Positions 1 to 11,988 of a stretch of DNA of 47,786 nucleotides are shown one piece after another (the first letter of the stretch is position 1; each line of letters starts with the position of its first letter). Location: positions 1-47,786 of the forward strand of contig CAMZEC010000010.1 in the NCBI GenBank assembly GCA_947305645.1, read 5' to 3'. Source of the DNA: an uncultured Bacteroidales bacterium. GTDB taxonomy: Bacteria > Bacteroidota > Bacteroidia > Bacteroidales > UBA932. The notes below the pieces were generated by a model. It did no database searches and was not told the DNA's origin. It worked only from the letters and a program-made list of their open reading frames with translations. The position numbers and the translations under genes were made by a program.

Positions 1-2
1 TC

Positions 3-1754
3 AAGAAGCACTGCCGCGTGCAGAAGGAGCTCATGCACGAGCTCGGCACCGACGTGAACAAGCGCGACTACCCGCACGACGAGGAGGACGAAGCCCTTCG
101 CACCGCCGTCCGCGAGTTCTGCTATGACAAGTGCTACAAGCTGGCGAAGAGCGCCGCTCCCAAGCACGAGCGTGAGGCCGGCTTCGAAGCCATCCAGGCC
201 GAATTCCTGGCCACCCTGTCCGAAGAGGACCAGGAGGCCAAGGCCGCGATGGTCGCCCGCTACTACCACGACGTGGAGAAGGAAGCCATGCGCAACATGA
301 TCCTGGACGAAGGCTGCCGTCTGGACGGCCGCAAGACCGACGAGGTCCGCCCGATCTGGTGCGAGGTCGACTACCTCCCCTGCGCCCACGGTTCCGCCAT
401 CTTCACCCGCGGTGAAACCCAGTCCCTCGCGAGCGTGACCCTCGGCACCAAGCTGGACATGAAGGAGATGGACGAAGTCCTCATCCAGGACGACCAGCAG
501 TTCGTGCTCCACTACAACTTCCCGCCGTTCGCTACCGGTGAGGCCAAGCCGCAGCGCAGCGTGGGCCGCCGCGAGATCGGCCACGGCAACCTGGCGATGC
601 GCGCCCTCAAGCCCGTCATCCCCACGGCCCCCGAGAATCCTTACGCAGTCCGCGTAGTTTCCGATATTCTTGAGTCCAACGGTTCTTCTTCCATGGCCTC
701 CGTTTGCGGCGGCTGCCTCGCTCTCATGGATGCGGGCGTGAAGATCAAGAAGCCGGTTGCCGGTGTGGCAATGGGACTTATCACCGATGCAGAGCGTCCG
801 AACGACCGTTACGCCATCCTGACCGATATCCTCGGTGACGAGGATCACCTCGGCGACATGGACTTCAAGGTCACCGGTACCGCCGACGGTATCACCGCTA
901 CCCAGATGGACATCAAGGTCGACGGTCTCAGCTACGAGGTGCTCGAGAAGGCACTCGAGCAGGCACGTCAGGGCCGCATGCACATCATGGGCGAGATGAT
1001 GAAGACCATCAGCGAGCCTCGTGAGGACTACAAGCCTTTCGTTCCCCGTATCGAGCAGCTCCGCATACCCGCAGAGTTCATCGGAGCAGTTATCGGCAAG
1101 GGCGGCGAGACCATCCAGAAGATTCAGAAAGAGACAGGTGCTACCATCAATATCGACGAAGTCCCCATCCCCGGCACCAACCTTACCGAGGGTGTTGTGG
1201 ACGTGGCTTCCGCCGACAAGGAGGCAATGCAGAAGGCTCTCGACTGGATCAAGGGCATCTGCGCTGTCCCCGAAGCCGGACAGGTTTACCACGGCAAGGT
1301 GGTCAGCATCCTTGAGTTCGGAGCTTTCGTAGAGATTCTTCCCGGCAAGGAAGGTCTGCTGCACGTCAGCGAGATTGCATGGACCAAGACCGACAAGGTC
1401 GAGGATGTTCTCAGCGTCGGCGACGAGGTTGACGTGAAACTCCTCGAGATCGATGCCAAAACCGGCAAGATGCGCCTTTCCATGCGTGCCCTTCAGGAGA
1501 AACCCGAAGGCTATGTAGAGCCCGAGCGTAAGCCTCGCGGAGGTAACGGCGGAGACCGTGGACCTCGCCGCGAAGGCGGTGAGCGCCGTGGTGGCGACCG
1601 TGGCCCGCGCCGTGAAGGTGGTGAGCGCCGTGAGCGTCGCGACGGAGACCGTCCCCGCAGGGACGACCGTCCTCGCCACAGCTCCGGTCCCCGTCCCGCT
1701 GCACCCGCACCTACGGCCGACGATTACCGCGAGCCGGTAGACGAGCTGTACTAG
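3..1754 (+). CDS. pnp: Polynucleotide phosphorylase, 3' part (5' end outside window)
   Basis: Phosphorolytic 3'-to-5' exoribonuclease of mRNA turnover, a cytoplasmic trimer. The frame is open to the left edge, so the first RNase PH domain is missing and about 580 of the usual 700-plus residues remain. Counting from the GTG at 18: helical domain ~1-95; second RNase PH domain ~100-325 with phosphate-binding GSSS at 222-225 and catalytic D276, D282 and K284 in the [13 protein letters not shown] block; KH domain ~340-405 with the GKGG loop at 360-363; S1 domain ~420-490; Arg/Gly-rich tail ~500-578 with a tandem repeat. The first ~640 nt use almost only G/C-ending codons while the rest is more mixed, which suggests a mosaic gene. 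A strong terminator follows the stop. Confidence 0.97.
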   Translation, partial: KKHCRVQKELMHELGTDVNKRDYPHDEEDEALRTAVREFCYDKCYKLAKSAAPKHEREAGFEAIQAEFLATLSEEDQEAKAAMVARYYHDVEKEAMRNMILDEGCRLDGRKTDEVRPIWCEVDYLPCAHGSAIFTRGETQSLASVTLGTKLDMKEMDEVLIQDDQQFVLHYNFPPFATGEAKPQRSVGRREIGHGNLAMRALKPVIPTAPENPYAVRVVSDILESNGSSSMASVCGGCLALMDAGVKIKKPVAGVAMGLITDAERPNDRYAILTDILGDEDHLGDMDFKVTGTADGITATQMDIKVDGLSYEVLEKALEQARQGRMHIMGEMMKTISEPREDYKPFVPRIEQLRIPAEFIGAVIGKGGETIQKIQKETGATINIDEVPIPGTNLTEGVVDVASADKEAMQKALDWIKGICAVPEAGQVYHGKVVSILEFGAFVEILPGKEGLLHVSEIAWTKTDKVEDVLSVGDEVDVKLLEIDAKTGKMRLSMRALQEKPEGYVEPERKPRGGNGGDRGPRREGGERRGGDRGPRREGGERRERRDGDRPRRDDRPRHSSGPRPAAPAPTADDYREPVDELY

Positions 1755-1773
1755 GGTACGTTTGATTTTATTG

Positions 1774-1818
1774 AATGACGTCGGTCATCCTTTTGATGGG
1801 ACGACCGACGTCATTTTT
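1774..1818 (+). terminator. Rho-independent terminator of pnp
   Basis: A perfect 13-bp stem (AATGACGTCGGTC at 1774-1786 against its complement at 1803-1815) with a 16-nt loop, followed by a T run to 1818. It lies 19 nt after the pnp stop. The opposite side has no U tract, so it serves the plus strand. Confidence 0.9.
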
Positions 1819-1865
1819 GGGCTATTTTGCTGTTTGTCCACCCATAAAAAAGCAGACCGAAAGCA

Positions 1866-4253
1866 CTAAATCCTAATTCTGCGCCTCAAGCCCCGGTCGG
1901 CGGCGTTGCGGGCGGCGATGATGCGGTAGCGGCCACGCTCGACGGACCAGCGGCCGGCGGCTTCGTCCCAGGAGGCAAGCGATTCGAGCGGGACGAAAAG
2001 TTCTACAGTGCAGCTCTCGCCGGGCTGCAGCAGGGGAGTCTTTGCGAAGGCTTTCAGCTCCCGTTCCGGCTTATCCATCTCGCGCCCCGGAGCCTTAACA
2101 TACAGCTCCACCACATCCTTCCCCGCCACCTTGCCGGTATTCTTGATCTCAACCGTTACCCTGTAGCCGGCCGCTGTTTTTACGGAGGAGGTGTGGTCTC
2201 CGGGAACTTCGCGCTCCGAGCTCATCCCTCCCACCGCGGAAGCGGCGGACCCCTCCCATTCACGTGGCCATGGGCGGCCACGGTTCCCGGAGGCTACACC
2301 TCCTCCATCTGCGGCCGGCGCCGCGGAAACCTTTATGTGGCTCCAGCGGAATGTCGTGTAGCTGAGGCCAAAGCCAAACGGATAAGCGACATGCTTCGGG
2401 GCATAGGTGCCGAAATAGCGGTAGCCAACGTAGATACCTTCTTCGTAGTCCGTATAGTCAACATCCTTCACGGTATAGTCTTTACGGTTGCCCTCCAGTC
2501 GACGGTAGAAGGAATAGTTAAACGGCTTGTCCTCGAACACGCGCGGGAAATTTGCCGCCGACGGCTCGTACTCGTAGGCCTTCGAAATGGTCATGGGCAG
2601 ACGCCCGGAAGGATTTACCTCGCCACTCAGGGTAGAGGCCACGCTATGTCCACCCTCCTCTCCCGGCTGCCAGCAGACAAGGATGGCGTCCGCCAGGTCC
2701 TGCCAGCCCTGCATGTCCACGACGCCTCCTATGTTCAGTATGACGGTAACTTTCTTGCCGTGCGCATGGAAGGCGGCCGCGGTCTCTCGAAGCAACTGCA
2801 ACTCGTTATCCTGCAGGTGATAGCTGTAGTGCAGGTCGCGGTCCTTACCCTCTCCGAATACGCGCCCGAAGGTTACGAAGGCGCGGTCGGCACGTTCTGC
2901 GGCAGCTTTAATTAGTTCGGAGGGCACAACTTCGATTGGCCGCTCCCTGTCGATTACCCAGGAGTTCTTGCCGTCTATCATGGTGCAGCGCCAGGCCTCG
3001 TCCTTCATGTAGCTGCGGTAGAATTCATCGAGCTGACTGTCCAGTGTGAAGCCGGAGTCGGAAAGACCTTGCTGAAGATCAACTATATAGGGACGATGAA
3101 CGTCGCCCGAACCGGTGCCGCCGGCAATAAACGCATAGGAAGTTACGCCCAGCAGGGCGGTCACTCCGTCGGGACCGGCAGGCAGCGCGCCCTTGTTCTT
3201 AAGCAGTACCATCCCCTCGTCGGCAGCCTTGCGGCATACCTTGGCATGCGCCTCCAGGTCGGGGGCGTCGGAGAAACGGTAGCCTCTGAACTTCGGCGTC
3301 TTGACTATCAGCTGAAGGGCGCGAGTAACACAGGCGTCCACATCATCCATACTGAGTCGCCCCTCGCGTACGGCGTCTACAAGCGCATGGTAGCGGGAAT
3401 CGGAGCCTGACTGTATGAGGTCGTTGCCGGCATGTATCTGGGCTGCAGTGTCATAGCCGCCGCCCCAGTCGGTCACGACAGTGCCCGTGAATCCCCAGTC
3501 GTCCCGGAGCACTTCCGTCAGCAGCCATGGAGACTCGGACGCATGCACGCCGTTGATGTAGTTGTAGGAACTCATGAGCGTCCACGGCTGCGCCTTGCGT
3601 ACGGCGATTTCGAACGCCCGCAGGTAAATCTCCCGCAGTGCCCTTTCGGAGATGCGGGCGTCGTTGTGCAGTCGGTTGAGCTCCTGATTGTTGGCCGCAA
3701 AATGCTTGATGGAGGTGCCTACGCCGTTGCTCTGCACGCCGTCTATGTATGCCGCCGCAATGAGACCTGCCAGTAGCGGATCCTCGGAGAAGTACTCGAA
3801 GTTCCTGCCGCACAGGGGATTGCGGTGTATGTTGACGCCCGGTCCGAGGAGTACGTCCACTCCGTATTCCAGCACCTCGTTTCCCATGGCACGCCCAACC
3901 TCCTCTACCAGTTCGGTATTCCAGGTGGACGAGAGCATGGTGCCTATAGGGAAGCCGGTGCAGTAGTATGTCTTTTCCGTTTCAGGCCGGGTCGGATCTA
4001 TGCGAAGGCCTGCGGGCCCGTCGGCAAAGATAATGGAGGGGATTCCGAATCTCGGTATGGCATGAGTGGCGCCGGCGCTGCCCTGTACGCCTATGTCATT
4101 CCGACCTATTCCGTCGAAGGCGGTGGATCCGCAGCCGACCAGGATGGCGGCTTTCTCTTCCAGGGTGAGGTGTGATACTATTTCATGGATGTTGTTTTCC
4201 CGCAGTACGGGTGTGGCGACGGCAAGCGCCGCTGCGATCATTAGTGTCAGCAT
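1866..4253 (-). CDS. Glycoside hydrolase family 3 beta-glycosidase, secreted
   Basis: Exo-acting retaining beta-glycosidase (beta-glucosidase or beta-xylosidase type) that releases sugars from oligosaccharides, probably in the periplasm. 795 aa. A short hydrophobic N-terminus (residues 1-15) looks like a signal peptide. The GH3 N-terminal barrel (~25-340) holds the substrate-binding KHF (183-185) and the nucleophile D262 in VVTDWGGG. The GH3 C-terminal domain (~360-600) carries the GEGKDR motif with the likely acid/base Glu. A fibronectin III-like domain follows (~700-785). Residues ~650-690, between the last two domains, are encoded by repeat A1 and are not GH3 sequence. The gene is last in a three-gene minus-strand unit, 7 nt after the small upstream gene. 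Exact sugar specificity cannot be read from sequence. Confidence 0.95.
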   Translation of the reverse strand: MLTLMIAAALAVATPVLRENNIHEIVSHLTLEEKAAILVGCGSTAFDGIGRNDIGVQGSAGATHAIPRFGIPSIIFADGPAGLRIDPTRPETEKTYYCTGFPIGTMLSSTWNTELVEEVGRAMGNEVLEYGVDVLLGPGVNIHRNPLCGRNFEYFSEDPLLAGLIAAAYIDGVQSNGVGTSIKHFAANNQELNRLHNDARISERALREIYLRAFEIAVRKAQPWTLMSSYNYINGVHASESPWLLTEVLRDDWGFTGTVVTDWGGGYDTAAQIHAGNDLIQSGSDSRYHALVDAVREGRLSMDDVDACVTRALQLIVKTPKFRGYRFSDAPDLEAHAKVCRKAADEGMVLLKNKGALPAGPDGVTALLGVTSYAFIAGGTGSGDVHRPYIVDLQQGLSDSGFTLDSQLDEFYRSYMKDEAWRCTMIDGKNSWVIDRERPIEVVPSELIKAAAERADRAFVTFGRVFGEGKDRDLHYSYHLQDNELQLLRETAAAFHAHGKKVTVILNIGGVVDMQGWQDLADAILVCWQPGEEGGHSVASTLSGEVNPSGRLPMTISKAYEYEPSAANFPRVFEDKPFNYSFYRRLEGNRKDYTVKDVDYTDYEEGIYVGYRYFGTYAPKHVAYPFGFGLSYTTFRWSHIKVSAAPAADGGGVASGNRGRPWPREWEGSAASAVGGMSSEREVPGDHTSSVKTAAGYRVTVEIKNTGKVAGKDVVELYVKAPGREMDKPERELKAFAKTPLLQPGESCTVELFVPLESLASWDEAAGRWSVERGRYRIIAARNAADRGLRRRIRI
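2184..2306 (-). repeat. Structured in-gene repeat, family A copy 1 (in GH3 gene)
   Basis: A 123-bp element (41 codons) with 24-bp terminal inverted arms at 2184-2207 and 2283-2306 that differ at only two or three positions. Read on the minus strand it holds hairpin 1 (CGTGGCC, loop GCCCAT, GGCCACG), the linker TGAATGGGAGGGG, hairpin 2 (7-8 bp stem, TTCC loop), then AGGGATGAGC. It shares this core with copies at 6486-6595 and 43668-43787. It is in sense orientation and adds about 41 residues between the GH3 C-terminal and Fn3-like domains without breaking the frame. Confidence 0.9.
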
Positions 4254-4260
4254 AGGGTAA

Positions 4261-4497
4261 CTATACGGTCAGAATGTGGGGGATTTCTTTGGCCAGGCGG
4301 GCGCATTCGGAGTCTTCCAGCGTCTCCCGGGGAATCTCGACGGTGTAGTCCGTGCCTGCAATCCGGTTCATTACCACCAGGTCACGAAGCGCCTCGGTGC
4401 GGATAACGCGGAAACGTTCGGGGCTGTCGGCGATTATGTCGCTGATGCCCGAACCTGTCTTGTGCTCGATGTAGTCGTAGAGCTTAATGTTTGGCAT
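4261..4497 (-). CDS. Small conserved-looking protein of unknown function, 78 aa
   Basis: I do not recognise this protein. It is a soluble, charged 78-aa product starting MPNIKLYDYIEHK with no signal peptide or membrane segment. The ATG at 4497 is chosen because it overlaps the end of the upstream gene by 14 nt, which fits translational coupling. A longer frame back to 4539 would run inside that gene and adds residues of no clear character. The stop is 7 nt before the GH3 start. Position between a secreted protein and GH3 suggests co-transcription but gives no function. Confidence 0.7.
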   Translation of the reverse strand: MPNIKLYDYIEHKTGSGISDIIADSPERFRVIRTEALRDLVVMNRIAGTDYTVEIPRETLEDSECARLAKEIPHILTV

Positions 4498-5176
4498 AAC
4501 GGTAGAGCCAGTAATCGGAGGTGCCGATAGACAACTCATAGCGTGGCTTGCTTTTAGGATTGCCGTCCGGGGAAACCACCACGACAGATGCTGCGTCTGT
4601 ATACTGGGATATGAATGCCTCGTCGGCCTCTGCCGGTTCTGTGTAGTACACTGTACCTTCCGGGGCCCTTTTGCGTATTGCGCTTAAGCCTCGATATGCC
4701 GCAATTTCCGAATTAAAGGCCGCTTCTGCATAATCCTGGATAAGGCTGATGAAAGCCGGCATATATATTAGCTCCCTGCCGGAATTGTCCTGCTCGCCAT
4801 ATATGGGCAGAGCTATTATGGTAACCGGGCGCTTGAGAGCGTCGTTGTCGTTCTTCTTGCCCTGGCGGGAGAGGGTCAGGAATACTATGCCCTTGTTTAC
4901 TTCGGTATGAAGGAAATAGCAATCAGAATTATCTTTCTGCTTGTTGAATTCGGCCTGGGAGCAAAACTCATAAGGGGTAATGGTCCAGAGGGCGGTGATT
5001 TCCTGACGCAGGGACGCTCTGAATTCACGTGAGCCGCTGAGAACTACCTTTGTCGGTTTGCTCATGAAATCCTGAATCAGATACTTGCGTGTATACAAGC
5101 GCAGCTGACCCCATCCGGAAACCGAATTGAGAAGAAAAATAAATAGTAGTAAATATTTTCCGATTGACCGTTTCAT
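4484..5176 (-). CDS. Secreted protein of unknown function, 230 aa
   Basis: Unrecognised 230-aa protein. The start at 5176 (MKRSIGKYLLLFIFLLNSVS) gives a clean signal peptide with probable cleavage after G-W-G, whereas the longer open frame to 5329 would run through the divergent promoter region and into dnaX. No lipobox. The mature part is mixed alpha/beta with no repeats; a region near residues 75-110 has C-Y-F-L and LTLSRQGKK. It heads the minus-strand unit ending in GH3 and is preceded by a TATCTTTG promoter element only 7 nt upstream of the start. Confidence 0.8.
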   Translation of the reverse strand: MKRSIGKYLLLFIFLLNSVSGWGQLRLYTRKYLIQDFMSKPTKVVLSGSREFRASLRQEITALWTITPYEFCSQAEFNKQKDNSDCYFLHTEVNKGIVFLTLSRQGKKNDNDALKRPVTIIALPIYGEQDNSGRELIYMPAFISLIQDYAEAAFNSEIAAYRGLSAIRKRAPEGTVYYTEPAEADEAFISQYTDAASVVVVSPDGNPKSKPRYELSIGTSDYWLYRYAKH

Positions 5177-5183
5177 AGCAGGG

Positions 5184-5191
5184 CAAAGATA
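5184..5191 (-). promoter_or_regulatory. Bacteroidota -7 promoter element (TATCTTTG) for the minus-strand unit
   Basis: TATCTTTG on the minus strand matches the Bacteroidota -7 consensus TAnnTTTG. It ends 7 nt before the ATG at 5176, implying a very short leader or none. No clear -33 TTTG at the expected distance. Confidence 0.55.
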
Positions 5192-5203
5192 AAAATAATT
5201 CAC

Positions 5204-5211
5204 TACATTTG
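5204..5211 (+). promoter_or_regulatory. dnaX: Bacteroidota -7 promoter element (TACATTTG) for dnaX
   Basis: TACATTTG matches the -7 consensus TAnnTTTG and lies 20 nt before the dnaX ATG. It is back to back with the minus-strand element at 5184-5191, so the 55-bp gap holds divergent promoters. No obvious -33 TTTG. Confidence 0.6.
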
Positions 5212-5231
5212 TAAAATAAACTTGCTCTAAT

Positions 5232-7099
5232 ATGGCCCAGTATATAGTATCTGCCCGCAAATATCGTCCCGATTCTTTCGAAAGCCTTATAGGACAGGAC
5301 AATATTGCCCGGACTCTGAAGAATTCCATAATCCGGGGGCAGCTGGCACATGCTTACCTTTTCTGCGGTCCCCGCGGAGTCGGCAAGACCAGCGCCGCCC
5401 GAATATTCGCTAAGACTATCAACTGCGCCCATCCTACAGCGGATATGGAGCCCTGCGGGGAGTGCGAATCCTGCGTGTCTTTCCGTGAGGGGCGCTCCTA
5501 CTGCATCCATGAACTGGATGCCGCGTCGAACAACGGCGTAGAAGATATCAAGGCGCTGATGGAGCAGGTGCAGATTCCTCCTCAGGTCGGCAAATACAGC
5601 GTGTACATCATAGATGAGGTTCACATGCTCACCCAGTCGGCTTTCAACGCTTTCCTTAAGACTTTGGAGGAACCGCCGGCACATGCCATCTTCATCCTGG
5701 CCACTACCGAAAAGCATAAGATTATCCCGACCATCCTGAGCCGTTGCCAGACTTACGACTTCAACCGCATCAGCGTACCGGATATAGTCCGCAACCTGCG
5801 TGATATTGCAGGCAAGGAGGGAGTAAACGTGGACGACGAGTCGTTGCACGTTATTGCCCACAAGGCGGACGGCGCAATGCGTGACGCGCTTACCATCTTC
5901 GATCAGACTGTTGCTTTCTGCGGTACCGACATCCATTACGAGGATGTTATACGCAACCTGAACGTTCTCGACTACGAGTACAGTTTCAAGCTGGTTAATG
6001 CTTTCCTGGCCAAGGATTACGGTACTGCGCTGCTGGTGTTCGACGAGATACTTTCCAAGGGTTTCAATGCCCTTCATTTCGTGTCGGCCCTCGGCGGGCA
6101 CCTGCGTGACTTGCTGGTCAGCCGCACCGGGGGGCTGGATTCCCTATTGGACCTGCCGGCATCACTCAGGGAGCGTTACCGCGAGCAGGCGGGACGCTGC
6201 AGCGTGAAATTCCTGTACGAGGCGCTTGGCGTGGTCTCTCAGTGTGAGGCCGGTTACCGCGGCGCCACCAACCAGCGTTTGCATATTGAGTTTTCTTTGA
6301 TGAGGCTGGCCTTCCTCGGTGGGGTCCCTGAGACTTCCGCTGTTTCACCGGCTCCGCGCGATGCGTCCGCGGGGACAGAGGGTACGGCTACGTCCATTCT
6401 CGCGGCTTCGCCGCTGCGGCTGAGTAACGCCGCACCCTTGTCCCCGTCTCCCGCTGAATCACGCGAAGCGGCGCCGTCCGGAAGCGAGCCCCTGGCTGAA
6501 GTATCCGTGGCCGCCCGTGGCCACGTGAACGGGAGGGGCCCAAGCGACAGCTTGGGAGGGATGAGCGAAGCGAAGATATCTTCAGACAGGGGCTCCGGAG
6601 GAGGCGCAGCTGAGCTGAAACCGGCGGCGGGACCGAAGAAGAAAGCGGCGGGCTTGTCGCTGAGCTCTCTGATGAGTGACGAGGAGGTAAAGGTAGAACT
6701 AGCTCCGGAGTCCGGAGAGTACGGGCAGCCGTTGCCGGATGCAGAAGCCCTCAAGGCCAAGTGGCCCGAGCTGGCGGCAATGTATTCCGCGCAGCCGCGC
6801 CTTGCGAACGCCCTCGCAACAGCAAAACTCGACACCAAAGAAGAAGACGGCCGGGTAATCCTGGGTTTCGCCCTCGTGAGCGAGGCCCAGCGCAGCTGGA
6901 TAGCGGACAAGAAACTCCGCGAGCTGGAAGACCGTTTCCAGAAACTTATGAACTGCAACAGGATACGCCTGGAGCCCGGGGTGCTTCCCGAGGAACAACA
7001 GGAAGACAAGAAATATATGCCTGTAGAGAAGGCGCAAGACCTGATGCAAAAGAATCCCGAAGTAGGAGAACTGATTAAAGACCTGTCACTAGATATACG

Positions 7100-7103
<4 letters not shown>
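5232..7103 (+). CDS. dnaX: DNA polymerase III subunit gamma/tau
   Basis: Clamp-loader ATPase of the replicative polymerase. 623 aa. AAA+ module in residues 1-~365: Walker A GPRGVGKT (46-53), zinc-binding cysteines C65, C75, C78 and C81, Walker B region DEVH (128-131) and the SRC motif (~168-172). The C-terminal region (~485-623) is the tau-like part. The linker between them (~373-457) is made of two foreign-looking repeats in tandem, family B (6350-6475) then family A (6486-6595). I see no A-rich slippery heptamer, so a gamma form by frameshifting is not supported. The stop overlaps the lptB start by 4 nt (ATGA), and the gene begins the unit that runs through the ATP synthase genes. Confidence 0.97.
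6350..6475 (+). repeat. Structured in-gene repeat, family B copy 1 (in dnaX)
   Basis: A sense-strand element of about 126 bp; edges are approximate. It reads RDASAGTE ... TSILA ... [16 protein letters not shown], in the same frame as the copies in atpG and the polyferredoxin gene. Pairing arms: a GC-rich outer pair (around 6350-6365 with 6460-6475), GGGGACA with TGTCCCC, and GGGT/CGGC with GCCG/ACCC. The apical part contains GCGGC-TTC-GCCGC. The conserved core is TACGTCC ... GAGTAACGCCG. Confidence 0.85.
6486..6595 (+). repeat. Structured in-gene repeat, family A copy 2 (in dnaX)
   Basis: Outer arms at 6486-6505 and 6575-6595 pair with each other (GAGCCCCTG... with ...CAGGGGCTC) although their sequence differs from the arms of copies 1 and 3. 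Inside are the invariant hairpin CGTGGCC-GCCCGT-GGCCACG, the GGGAGGGG linker, a 7-bp hairpin CCCAAGC with loop GACA, and AGGGATGAGCGAAGCG. It follows the family B copy by about 10 bp and is translated through as dnaX residues ~419-455. Confidence 0.9.
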
Positions 7104-11000
<3,897 letters not shown>

Positions 11001-11002
11001 TC

Positions 11003-11506
11003 ATGTCCCTCATTACACCGGACTTCGGCCTGCTGTTCTGGATGGTCCTGATCTTCGGAGCGGTGTTTTTCCTGTTCGCGAAGTTCGGATTTCCTGTGAT
11101 TACCAAGGCGGTACGTCAGCGCTCGGAACATATCGAGCAGTCGCTGCGTGCCGCCGAGGAGGCCCGGCTGAGCCTGGAACGCTTTGCCGAGGACCAGAAC
11201 CGTCTGATAGAGCAGACCAAAGTGGAGCGTGCAGAGATACTCAAAGCCGCGAGTGACGAGCGTAATGCCCTGTTAGCCAAGGCGCAAGAAGACGCGTCGG
11301 CGGAAGCGGCCAAGATACTCAGGAACGCTCGCGAAGAAATTGCGGCCGAGCAGGAGCTTGCGCGCCGTGAGCTCCGTTCCGAGCTGTCGGCCCTTTCGGT
11401 GGCAGTGGCGGAGAAGATCGTCCGCAAGGAGCTGGATAATGCCGACGGGCAGAAACAGCTGCTGGATAAGTATGTAGAAGAGGCTGTACAGAGCCAGGTG
11501 AATTAA
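11003..11506 (+). CDS. atpF: ATP synthase Fo subunit b
   Basis: Peripheral stalk subunit. 167 aa: one N-terminal membrane helix (~9-28, LLFWMVLIFGAVFFLFAKFG) and then a long, Ala/Glu/Arg-rich coiled coil (~35-160) that dimerises and reaches up to F1. Two nt separate it from atpE and two from atpH, in a compact operon. Confidence 0.96.
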   Translation: MSLITPDFGLLFWMVLIFGAVFFLFAKFGFPVITKAVRQRSEHIEQSLRAAEEARLSLERFAEDQNRLIEQTKVERAEILKAASDERNALLAKAQEDASAEAAKILRNAREEIAAEQELARRELRSELSALSVAVAEKIVRKELDNADGQKQLLDKYVEEAVQSQVN

Positions 11507-11508
11507 AG

Positions 11509-11985
11509 ATGAATACCGGAGCAATCACTAAACGTTATGCCAGGGCGTTGCTGCTTTATACGCAGGAGCGAGGCTCTGCCGCACGCGTGTGCGAGCAGGT
11601 AAGACGCATGCTTCGTGATTCTTCCAAGCTTCCCGCGAAACTGGAGCCTGACCTCGAGCGCTTCATAGGATTGCTCTCCCAAAGGGGACGTACAGACTAC
11701 CTTAGGCGAATATTACGCTGTTTCGTGGACCTGTACGTTGAGTCCGTCGGCCTCAAGAACGTGAGGCTGATTACTGCGGCTCCCTTCGAAGGGCTGGAAG
11801 ACAGGGTGCGTGAGTCCATTGAGAAACGTACCGGTTGCGAGGTGGTCATAGAAACGGAAGTCGATCCCGGACTGATAGGCGGCTTCCGGGTGATAGTGAA
11901 CGGGGAAATGATGGACGCCAGCGTGCGGCACCAGTTGCAGCTGCTCGAGCGTCAGTTTATTGAAAAGAACAACAGAATCGTATAG
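11509..11985 (+). CDS. atpH: ATP synthase F1 subunit delta
   Basis: Links the b-subunit stalk to the top of the alpha3beta3 hexamer. 158 aa, a bit shorter than the usual ~175-180. The N-terminal helical domain starts with the typical ITKRYARALL, and the C-terminal strand motif DPGLIGGFRVIVNGEMMDASV is clear. It sits between atpF and atpA with 2- and 3-nt gaps. Confidence 0.95.
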   Translation: MNTGAITKRYARALLLYTQERGSAARVCEQVRRMLRDSSKLPAKLEPDLERFIGLLSQRGRTDYLRRILRCFVDLYVESVGLKNVRLITAAPFEGLEDRVRESIEKRTGCEVVIETEVDPGLIGGFRVIVNGEMMDASVRHQLQLLERQFIEKNNRIV

Positions 11986-11988
11986 CAG

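Noticed and set aside
2184..2306. The insertion in GH3 as an ordinary Fn3 or linker sequence
   Set aside because: It matches two other loci at DNA level, has inverted arms and differs in reading frame from the dnaX copy in its first half.
5025..6101. A 358-codon minus-strand frame over the dnaX start
   Set aside because: It covers the divergent promoter region and dnaX; the real minus-strand gene in this area is in another frame with a signal peptide.
6600..6680. Programmed frameshift in dnaX giving a short gamma form
   Set aside because: Only GAAGAAGAAAG is present; no A6-type slippery site followed by a clear hairpin.
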